A stretch of 5,068 nucleotides of DNA from MWAR01 sp036567845. Its GTDB lineage: Bacteria > Muiribacteriota > Ozemobacteria > Ozemobacterales > Ozemobacteraceae. This document shows positions 1 through 5,068 of the stretch, piece by piece. The notes beneath the pieces are model-generated. The model saw nothing but the letters and a program-made list of their open reading frames with translations, searched no databases and had not been told where the DNA came from. Where the stretch lies: NCBI GenBank assembly GCA_036567845.1, contig DATCTT010000166.1, forward strand, positions 1 to 5,068. Reading direction: 5' to 3'. A program made the position numbers and the translations under genes. The stretch's first letter is position 1. Every line of letters starts with the position of its first letter.

Positions 1-2991
1 AACGGCATCCGGTATCCTCTCGGTGGGGAGTTCGGCATCCGTCAGTGGGACCGCAGCGGAACTTCCGGCAGGTTGCCGATCCAGACCGACAAACAGGTCG
101 GCCGGAGATTCCCCGGGGGCTTCGCCGGCTGTATTATCGGACATCTGCGTTCCGGTGGGATGTTCCGCGGGAGTCTCAGGAAACTCCCCCACCTCATCGC
201 GGGTCTCATGGGACAACCCGTCTGGTTCCAGCCCCTCCTCGATGGCCTCTCGAGGCGCTTCGGCGGTCTCCTGCGACAGCCCGGCCGGTTCAGGGGGCAA
301 TCCGACCGATTCGGCCGGGATGGCAACGGATTCCGCCTCCATCCGGGCAGGTTCTGGAGCCCCTTCGCAGGGGTTGCCAACAGCCGGCGAGACAGCTTCA
401 GCGGCCCCGGACTCGGGCACCGGCTCATCGCGAGGCACAGCACGAGATGCCGACGCGTCGGGCACGAGCCGCGACATGCCGGCAAGAAATGCCTCGGTCT
501 TCATGGCCTGGGAGCGAAGATGATCACGGGCTTTCTGTGCATGGTACCGGATGGCAACATCCTCGGCCATCACCTGGGCGTCCAGCGCCGTCGCCAGCGC
601 CTGGAAGTGCTTCTTCAGGACGAATCGCAACGCCAGCACCTTCTGCATTGCCTCGGTGAGCTGGGTTTTGTCTTTGGCTCCCAGAGCTGACTGCAGCTGC
701 GGAATGCCATCCTCGGTCTGCCGATCGACCAGTTCGAACAAACGCCACCATTCGCCGGCCTTTCCGGTGGCGGCTGCCTCTCCGACAAGCGATTCGAACC
801 GCTCATACAACCCTCGCACGATGAGAGCGCGGAGCAGCACATACCAGAGCTCCTCGGTTCCATGCCGGTTCCAGGCATGTTCGATGAAATCGATCGCCTC
901 CCCCGTCAGGCTGACGGGATCGGCCCCCCGGTAGAATTCCACCAGGATTTTCGTCATTCCCTCGTCGTCCGGATAGAGGGACATATACCGGCCCAGGACG
1001 GGAAGCATTTCCACCGTGACAGCTCTTCCCGCGAGCACGAGTTTTCCGAGCTTCTCGATCAGCGCCCGGTCATTCGGCCGCCCAGATGCATAGCTCATTA
1101 TATATGAAAACTGAGCCGGGGTCGGATTGGGCAGCGCGAGATACTGCCGCCCGAGCATCTCGACCGCCTGGGAATCGCCGGGATGCACCTCGAGCAGCTG
1201 TTCGGCATACCGGATCCCCTTCGAGGCGTTCCCGGTGGCAAACGAGCACCGCGCCAGAAGGCCGAAAAGACGACGTTTGTCCTCGTCCTCGCGAGCGGCC
1301 GTGAACCGTTTCTCGAGCGAGCCGAGAGCGATGCCGGGGAAGATCCAGGCGACCATCGCGATCCAGCGCCAGTAAAAGCGTTCCCACCAGCCGAAGAAGA
1401 TGTGCATGCTGCGGGCCAGCACGTAAATGAACCCAAGAATCACGAATGGGGCAAACATCCAGCCATGCCGCCAGACCCAGAGAATCCGCGACGGCCAGGT
1501 GAGATACCGGCTGGTCGGATCGATCGCCTGAGCCGAGGTGAGCAGCGTCTCGGCGTCAGCATATCGCCCCTGCCGGAGGGCGATCATCATCTTCACATAA
1601 GGCGGCCAGAAGCTTTTCGGCGCCTTCTCGGCCAGACGGTCGGCCTCGGCGATGAGGGTCTCGGGGGGTTTCCAGCCCAGCTCGTAATCGGCCACCAGAG
1701 CCATTTCCCAGACCCGGATGACCCGTTCGGTCGAGTCGCCGAGCGCGGGATTCCGGTTGAGCAGGCGGCGCAGTTTTTCCCACTGGCGCGCCTCGAAGAG
1801 GCTCAGTGCCTCGTCGAATCGCTGGACCACATACAGCCGCGAGACGAGAAGCTCCTGATCGATCCTCTGGAGCCGCACCAGATGCGGAGGTGTCGCTAGC
1901 CCCATGGTGACGAATTCCCGCAGAATCTGCCGGGCCGCGAGAATATCCTCGCGGGCAACGGCAATATCGAGCTTGAGCAGAAGCTCCTGGACAAGAGCGT
2001 TGCTGCGACTCGCCTCTCCCAAAGGATCGGCGGCGGCGGAAGCCACGGCTTCGGGGGAAAGCCGGGCGGCGAGCGTGCGTGCCTGGGGGTTGTTCGGATC
2101 GAGCCGGAGGATCTGCTCGCACATCTCGCGGGCAAATATCGGCTTTCCCTCGCGCACGGCCTTGAATGCCGAGGCGACCATCCCGTCGATCTGACGCGCC
2201 ATGCGGAGGCGCTTCTGAAGCACCGGAAGTGAAGGCATCGCGGGATCGAGCCGCTGGAGACCGTTCAGAAGAAGCTGAGCTTGGCCCAGGTCACCAAGAC
2301 TGAGCGCAGCATCGATTCGGCTCACGATCTCGTGGGAACGGCGCTTTGCCGACTCCCGGGCGATCACCAGCTGTTTCGAGGCGGAAGCCGCTCCTGCATC
2401 CCCGTTCTGTGCTAGGAGTTCGAGGCACTGCACCCGGTACAGCGGCATGTCGGAATCCGTATACAGGGCCTCGAGTCGTTCGACGATGCTCTTCCAGTCG
2501 GCAGAGAGAGGCTTGGGAAGGCCCGGCATCACGGAATCGAGCGCAGCCGGAGCTTCGGTGGCAGCAATCGGGGCCTGATCGGGCCGCGAAAGCAGAAAAC
2601 GCAGGTATGCCAGCCAGACAGCGGGGTTTCCCGGGGCAAGCTCTTTCGCCCGACGAAAATCGCCGGAGATCTGGACAAGCTGCGCCTGTTCGAGATCGGG
2701 AGAGGCCCCTGCCGCCTTGATCGCGCGCTGCACAAGCGCCTCTGCCAGTTTCGGCCGCAGAGCCGTCGGATCACTCGCAACTGCCAGACGCGACTCGAGG
2801 GCGACGACGGCGGCATCGGGATCCTGGAGAGTCGATGCGTCCTGGGCAGGACTGACTGCCGTTGAAGAGGCGCGTGCCGCTCCCGGCGCGGCATCGGCAG
2901 ATCCGACACAGGGAAGCACCAGGAGGAGGGCAAGGCCTACAAGGGACGAAAACGTCGTCAACCGGCCACGCAATGCTGGTCGATCCGCCAT
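1..2991 (-). CDS. Large exported TPR-like protein with Trp-rich membrane hairpin and acidic tail (3' end outside window)
   Basis: I do not recognise a named family. The frame is open without a stop from the ATG at 2991 to base 1 (997 codons); an in-frame TGA at 3024-3022 lies upstream, and GGGGAG sits nine bases before the ATG, so the start is well fixed. Residues 1-34 look like a signal peptide (hydrophobic core about 17-27, ADA before the cut). Residues about 40-505 are alanine/leucine-rich helices of TPR type, clearest near 273-306 (LRLDPNNPQA). Two membrane segments follow, about 511-533 and 539-557, joined by a short Arg-containing loop. Another TPR-like region spans about 565-765 (for example LLEVHPGDSQA near 599-609), then a long charged helix at about 770-838 and a Pro/Glu/Ala-rich acidic tail from about 845. 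Arginines in the loop suggest it faces the cytoplasm, with both large domains outside. A scaffold or assembly role in the envelope is inference; the C-terminus is not visible. Confidence 0.9.
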   Translation of the reverse strand, partial: MADRPALRGRLTTFSSLVGLALLLVLPCVGSADAAPGAARASSTAVSPAQDASTLQDPDAAVVALESRLAVASDPTALRPKLAEALVQRAIKAAGASPDLEQAQLVQISGDFRRAKELAPGNPAVWLAYLRFLLSRPDQAPIAATEAPAALDSVMPGLPKPLSADWKSIVERLEALYTDSDMPLYRVQCLELLAQNGDAGAASASKQLVIARESAKRRSHEIVSRIDAALSLGDLGQAQLLLNGLQRLDPAMPSLPVLQKRLRMARQIDGMVASAFKAVREGKPIFAREMCEQILRLDPNNPQARTLAARLSPEAVASAAADPLGEASRSNALVQELLLKLDIAVAREDILAARQILREFVTMGLATPPHLVRLQRIDQELLVSRLYVVQRFDEALSLFEARQWEKLRRLLNRNPALGDSTERVIRVWEMALVADYELGWKPPETLIAEADRLAEKAPKSFWPPYVKMMIALRQGRYADAETLLTSAQAIDPTSRYLTWPSRILWVWRHGWMFAPFVILGFIYVLARSMHIFFGWWERFYWRWIAMVAWIFPGIALGSLEKRFTAAREDEDKRRLFGLLARCSFATGNASKGIRYAEQLLEVHPGDSQAVEMLGRQYLALPNPTPAQFSYIMSYASGRPNDRALIEKLGKLVLAGRAVTVEMLPVLGRYMSLYPDDEGMTKILVEFYRGADPVSLTGEAIDFIEHAWNRHGTEELWYVLLRALIVRGLYERFESLVGEAAATGKAGEWWRLFELVDRQTEDGIPQLQSALGAKDKTQLTEAMQKVLALRFVLKKHFQALATALDAQVMAEDVAIRYHAQKARDHLRSQAMKTEAFLAGMSRLVPDASASRAVPRDEPVPESGAAEAVSPAVGNPCEGAPEPARMEAESVAIPAESVGLPPEPAGLSQETAEAPREAIEEGLEPDGLSHETRDEVGEFPETPAEHPTGTQMSDNTAGEAPGESPADLFVGLDRQPAGSSAAVPLTDAELPTERIPDAV

Positions 2992-3000
2992 GAGGTTCTT

Positions 3001-3006
3001 CTCCCC
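3001..3006 (-). promoter_or_regulatory. Ribosome binding site of the TPR protein gene
   Basis: The minus strand reads GGGGAG here, nine bases before the ATG at 2991. It decides the start: this is the only ATG between the upstream in-frame TGA (3024-3022) and the signal-peptide core. Confidence 0.7.
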
Positions 3007-3023
3007 GCGCAGTCGCTCACATC

Positions 3024-3050
3024 ACCGCCTTCCACGAGAACCCAGGCGGT
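3024..3050 (-). promoter_or_regulatory. Hairpin in the leader of the TPR protein gene
   Basis: ACCGCCT (3024-3030) and AGGCGGT (3044-3050) form a perfect 7-bp stem with a 13-base loop. It ends 17 bases before the ribosome binding site of the TPR gene. No T-run follows it on the minus strand, so it does not look like a terminator. It could stabilise the leader or bear on translation, or be chance in GC-rich DNA. No known riboswitch was recognised. Confidence 0.3.
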
Positions 3051-3173
3051 ATTTTCCTTCATGATACCACACACATTCCCGAAGAACGACTCTTCAAGAT
3101 CGCCGACCAGGCTGATGCGAAGCGTCCCGGAATGAATCGGTCTCCCCACGTGCCGGACCGTCTGCAAGAAGAG

Positions 3174-3208
3174 GGGCGGGCCAGCCGTATGACACGGAAG
3201 GCCCGCCC
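3174..3208 (-). terminator. Hairpin terminator after the clostripain-like gene
   Basis: GGGCGGGCC (3174-3182) pairs perfectly with GGCCCGCCC (3200-3208), and CCGT/ACGG (3185-3188 with 3194-3197) extends the stem past a small internal loop to a 5-base loop. It lies 21 bases after the protease stop codon. On the minus strand it is followed by CTCTTCTTGC, only moderately T-rich; on the plus strand the sequence after it is AT-rich, so it may act in both directions. The strong stem and its position make termination the likely role. Confidence 0.6.
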
Positions 3209-3229
3209 ATTTCAATATGCTATATTATC

Positions 3230-4417
3230 TTATTTGATGCCGTAGTGGCGATCGAGATACTCGTCCCATTGGGTGTCGTGGGCGAAGTCGAGCGCCTTGT
3301 AGAAGGCCCGGAACTGCCGGTAATCCGAAGGAACCGGCAAAGCAACCGAGATCCCGGCCCGCGTCTCGACGGCACGGCAGGCGGCGACAGCGGCACGAGC
3401 CTCTTCGGCGGTCTTCTCGAGAATGGCGGCGTTCTTCACACCCGAAAGGCCGCCGATGCGGGACAGGCTTGCCTCGATATCCCAGTAGTAATCCTTGCCA
3501 CCGTAGGACTCGCTTGGCGTGAACCGGTATCCGTCGGCGGAAGCGTTCATCAGTTCGAGAACGAACGCATTGAAGGCGAAAGCGAGTTCGGCAGCGCGCG
3601 ACATGTTCCAGTAGCCCATATCCCGCATGCCGGCGGCGCCGGCCATGGTCGCGGCAAACCCCGTGGCATCCGACGGAAGTTTCGCCTGCAGCGAGCTCAG
3701 GATCCTTCCGTAGGGATACCCGTTGATCCCGGTGGTGTCGGCAGATCCAACCATGATCTCGCAGGAGTTGCGGAACTGGTAAACGGCTTCGATCGAGCCG
3801 GGGAGACAGGCATCGAAGGCCAGAACCGACAGCGGCCGGTTCCCGTTCAGCTGGGTGCGGAAGCTGCCGAGGACGGCGACGATCTCGAACACCGTCAGAC
3901 AGTCGTTGTCGGCATGGTCATACCCCACAAACCGTTCGTTCGGGTTGAACACGACTTCGCCGGGGCGGCTGCTGCCCGTTCCGCCCGTGCCGCGCCAGGA
4001 GAAGATGCCGCTGCCGTGGCTGTTGATGATGAGGGCATACCGCTGCGCCGGATGGCGGGCGACGGCATGCTTGAGGAAGCTCCACAGCACCTTCGGGGAG
4101 CCCATGTTGACTTCCCCCGGCTCGCTCTCGACGGTGATGCCGCCCTTCTGGATCGTGTAGATCGAGGCCTCGCCGCCCTTGTTCGTGTTGAAGATCGAGC
4201 CGCGCGCAGTGCGGTCCTCCATCACGACCACTTCGCAGCCGGCCGGGGGACCAACGCGCTTCATCGCCTCGACATTCCGCTCATTCGCATCCTGCATCAC
4301 GGTGTCCTTGTCGTCGTTCACCATGTAGATGAGGATGGTCCAATCGTTGAGAGCCCAGCCCGTGACCGGGGCCATCAGAGTCGCCAGAAGAACCAGAATC
4401 CGTCGGATTGCCTGCAT
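3230..4417 (-). CDS. Secreted clostripain-like cysteine protease (peptidase family C11)
   Basis: The 395-residue protein starts at the ATG at 4417, eight bases after AGAGAGG. Residues 1-22 form a signal peptide (basic MQAIRR, hydrophobic core, GWA before the cut), so it should act in the periplasm or outside. The mature protein opens with the family's first strand (WTILIYMVNDD, 26-36). The catalytic histidine is H134 in NSHGSG and the catalytic cysteine C204 in FDACLPG. D202, two residues before the cysteine, matches the aspartate that gives characterised C11 enzymes their preference for arginine or lysine at P1. The strand after it (EIMVGSADTTGINGYPY, about 220-236) is also typical. Family members mature by self-cleavage between the two catalytic residues; the Gly/Ser loop with R142 and R151 is a plausible site, by inference. 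Length is normal for a compact member. The substrate is unknown. A sigma-54-like promoter and paired repeats lie upstream, and a terminator lies downstream. Confidence 0.93.
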   Translation of the reverse strand: MQAIRRILVLLATLMAPVTGWALNDWTILIYMVNDDKDTVMQDANERNVEAMKRVGPPAGCEVVVMEDRTARGSIFNTNKGGEASIYTIQKGGITVESEPGEVNMGSPKVLWSFLKHAVARHPAQRYALIINSHGSGIFSWRGTGGTGSSRPGEVVFNPNERFVGYDHADNDCLTVFEIVAVLGSFRTQLNGNRPLSVLAFDACLPGSIEAVYQFRNSCEIMVGSADTTGINGYPYGRILSSLQAKLPSDATGFAATMAGAAGMRDMGYWNMSRAAELAFAFNAFVLELMNASADGYRFTPSESYGGKDYYWDIEASLSRIGGLSGVKNAAILEKTAEEARAAVAACRAVETRAGISVALPVPSDYRQFRAFYKALDFAHDTQWDEYLDRHYGIK

Positions 4418-4425
4418 TGTCGTGA

Positions 4426-4432
4426 CCTCTCT
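4426..4432 (-). promoter_or_regulatory. Ribosome binding site of the clostripain-like gene
   Basis: AGAGAGG on the minus strand, eight bases before the ATG at 4417. It supports this start, which also gives a well-formed signal peptide. Confidence 0.7.
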
Positions 4433-4459
4433 GTCGGAAATTGCGTGAGCAGGTCGTAT

Positions 4460-4475
4460 CGCAGGAACCGTGCCA
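4460..4475 (-). promoter_or_regulatory. Sigma-54-type promoter of the clostripain-like gene
   Basis: The minus strand reads TGGCACG, four bases (GTTC), then CTGCG. The sigma-54 consensus is TGGCACG-N4-TTGCW, so the -24 block is perfect, and the -12 block keeps the key GC with the required 10 bases between GG (4474-4473) and GC (4462-4461). Transcription would begin near 4449, giving a leader of about 32 bases that contains the ribosome binding site. This would place the protease under an ATP-driven enhancer-binding activator. No clear sigma-70 promoter was seen close to this gene. The match is by eye and untested. Confidence 0.55.
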
Positions 4476-4498
4476 TCTCACCGCCCGGTTCAAAACGG

Positions 4499-4520
4499 CC
4501 GCATGAGCGGGATTTTCGCG
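4499..4520 (-). repeat. 22-bp direct repeat, copy proximal to the protease gene
   Basis: The minus strand here matches 4580-4601 at 19 of 22 positions and ends with the shared GCTCATGCGG. It is centred about 60 bases upstream of the predicted sigma-54 start site. This copy has lost most of the internal palindrome seen in the other. It may be a weak activator site; that is inference. Confidence 0.45.
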
Positions 4521-4522
4521 TG

Positions 4523-4542
4523 CGGCAGTCAACCGGCTGCCG
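4523..4542. repeat. Small inverted repeat between the two direct repeats
   Basis: CGGCAG (4523-4528) and CTGCCG (4537-4542) form a 6-bp stem with an 8-base loop. There is no T-run on either side, so it is not a terminator. It lies within the candidate control region of the protease gene and could be part of a protein-binding site or be chance. Confidence 0.25.
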
Positions 4543-4579
4543 ACAATTCGACAGGGGGAAGCTGAAACTCCGACACTCC

Positions 4580-4601
4580 CCGCATGAGCAGGATGCTCGC
4601 G
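4580..4601 (-). repeat. 22-bp direct repeat with internal palindrome, distal copy
   Basis: The minus strand contains GAGCATCCTGCTC, a perfect 5-bp dyad around TCC. The sequence matches 4499-4520 at 19 of 22 positions, offset by 81 bases. Its centre is about 142 bases upstream of the predicted sigma-54 start, a usual distance for enhancer sites of sigma-54 activators. The 81-base offset is close to a whole number of helical turns, so both sites could face the same side of the DNA. Confidence 0.45.
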
Positions 4602-4611
4602 GCCAAGACCA

Positions 4612-4939
4612 TCATTCCCGACACCCCCCGAACTTGGAGAGAAGGTGTTCCCCGTATTTCTCCGGCGTGGGAAGCAACTCATCTCAGGCGAGATGAACAC
4701 CATGAGTTTTCGGACATTGCGGATTTCATGAGGATTCTCGAATGAGGGGACGAGCTGGTCGATCAGGACATGCCTAATCATGCCGGACAAAAAGGCCAAT
4801 ACGGTGTAGATCTCCCCCCTCCACGCCCCAACCTCCGTCATCTGGTCCTCTCACCCCTTGGGAACGATTTCGAGCATCGGGACGAAGATCAGCCAGTCAC
4901 CAGGCCGGCAAAAAGGATCAGGGCGAAGGCGAACAGCAT
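4612..4939 (-). pseudogene. Broken gene for a small membrane protein
   Basis: Three protein-like pieces follow one another in different frames. Piece one starts at ATG 4939 and reads MLFAFALILFAGLVTG before a TGA at 4891-4889. One frame over, from 4895, the reading continues WLIFVPMLEIVPKG, meets a TGA, and then goes on in the same frame with a second hydrophobic stretch (IYTVLAFLSGMIRHVLIDQL) to about 4683. One frame over again, from 4683, it reads DELLPTPEKYGEHLLSKF and ends at a TGA at 4614-4612. Each shift would be repaired by one inserted base. Rejoined, this gives roughly 108-110 residues with two membrane-like segments and a hydrophilic C-terminus. I do not recognise the family. The ATG at 4841 has AGAGGA four bases before it, so the middle piece might still be translated. 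A GTG at 4990 would extend the N-terminus by 17 residues. Alternatives are sequencing errors or two separate small genes. Confidence 0.45.
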
Positions 4940-4969
4940 GTGATGAGATTCAACAGCACTACTTATATA

Positions 4970-4997
4970 TCTATATATACTTTTATTCACCGGTCAA
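4970..4997 (-). promoter_or_regulatory. Possible sigma-70-type promoter in the AT-rich stretch
   Basis: On the minus strand TTGACC (4997-4992) is followed, after 16 bases, by TATAGA (4975-4970), within an AT-rich run that stands out from the GC-rich surroundings. It would direct transcription leftward into the broken membrane-protein gene and possibly on into the protease gene. Several overlapping TATA-like hexamers make the exact -10 uncertain. Confidence 0.35.
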
Positions 4998-5035
4998 ACC
5001 AAATTTGCATTGTATCCGTGCCAGGGAGCAGGACG

Positions 5036-5050
5036 CATCGGTTCCCGATG
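5036..5050. repeat. 15-bp interrupted palindrome upstream of the AT-rich promoter
   Basis: CATCGG (5036-5041) and CCGATG (5045-5050) are perfect inverted copies around TTC. The palindrome lies about 40 bases upstream of the candidate -35, so it could be an operator. On the plus strand it is followed by GATTTTCC, a weak terminator-like setting, but no plus-strand gene ends here. The rest of 4998-5068 shows nothing else I can support. Confidence 0.3.
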
Positions 5051-5068
5051 GATTTTCCGCGTGGTATA

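Larger units (their letters stand above)
2992..3229. other. Intergenic region between protease and TPR protein genes
   Basis: This 238-base gap holds the terminator of the protease gene (3174-3208), a leader hairpin (3024-3050) and the ribosome binding site of the next gene. I found no convincing -35/-10 or sigma-54 promoter for the TPR gene on the minus strand. A TTG-started 85-codon frame (3215-2958) covers much of it and is partly protein-like; it is discussed as a finding and not called as a gene, because it begins within the terminator, has no ribosome binding site and overlaps the TPR start by 34 bases. Confidence 0.6.

Noticed and set aside
23..934. Several plus-strand frames at the left end
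   Set aside because: All are antisense to the continuous minus-strand TPR protein frame and show Ser/Pro/Arg-rich shadow composition with no recognisable motif.
1070..2933. Shorter minus-strand frames of 79-188 codons
   Set aside because: They are in other frames within the 997-codon gene and are arginine-rich shadows.
3061..3130. Possible sigma-70 promoter for the TPR gene (TTGAAG and TATCAT on the minus strand)
   Set aside because: The two hexamers are 25 bases apart, too far for a normal promoter.
3245..4696. Long plus-strand frame of 483 codons
   Set aside because: It lies opposite the C11 protease gene, whose catalytic motifs are certain. The translation is low-complexity and charged, as expected of an antisense shadow in GC-rich DNA.
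4281..4841. A single 186-codon minus-strand gene starting at 4841
   Set aside because: Only the first 50 or so residues are protein-like. The rest runs in the wrong frame through the control region and 137 bases into the protease gene. The early part is better explained as a piece of the broken membrane-protein gene.
5007..5023. A second sigma-54-like site (TGGCACG followed by ATGCA on the minus strand)
   Set aside because: The GG and GC are 12 bases apart, not 10. Sigma-54 spacing is strict, so this is probably not functional.
1..5068. tRNA, rRNA, CRISPR array, transposase or insertion-sequence ends
   Set aside because: No cloverleaf, regular repeat-spacer array, transposase motif or paired terminal inverted repeats were seen on reading both strands.

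Overview
The window is GC-rich bacterial DNA, and every gene I can support is read from the minus strand. Signal peptides on both main proteins, a membrane-anchored TPR protein with large extracytoplasmic domains and a sigma-54-type promoter point to a bacterium that exports large proteins, most simply a Gram-negative or deep-branching lineage. I cannot fix the taxon from sequence alone.

Layout in the direction of transcription (right to left). Positions 4940-5068 hold a short palindrome and an AT-rich stretch with a possible sigma-70 promoter. Positions 4612-4939 hold what reads as the remains of one small membrane-protein gene, broken by two one-base frame shifts and an in-frame stop. Positions 4418-4611 form the control region of the next gene, with two copies of a 22-bp repeat and a close match to a sigma-54 promoter (TGGCACG-N4-CTGCG) about 30 bases before a good ribosome binding site. 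Positions 3230-4417 encode a complete secreted clostripain-type (family C11) cysteine protease with both catalytic residues present, followed by a strong hairpin terminator. Positions 2992-3229 are a leader region with a second hairpin and a doubtful short ORF.

Positions 1-2991 are one unbroken reading frame of 997 codons, still open at the left edge. It encodes a signal peptide, a large helical TPR-like domain, a tryptophan-rich pair of membrane helices, a second TPR-like domain, a long helix and an acidic Pro/Glu/Ala-rich tail. Because the gene has no stop inside the window, a search for complete ORFs shows only shorter out-of-frame pieces here; the continuous frame was checked codon by codon.

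How the parts fit: the protease and the TPR protein are both predicted to act outside the cytoplasm and lie in the same direction, but a terminator separates them, so co-transcription is not assured. A working idea is a regulated, exported arginine-type protease next to a large envelope scaffold. The functional link is inference from adjacency only.
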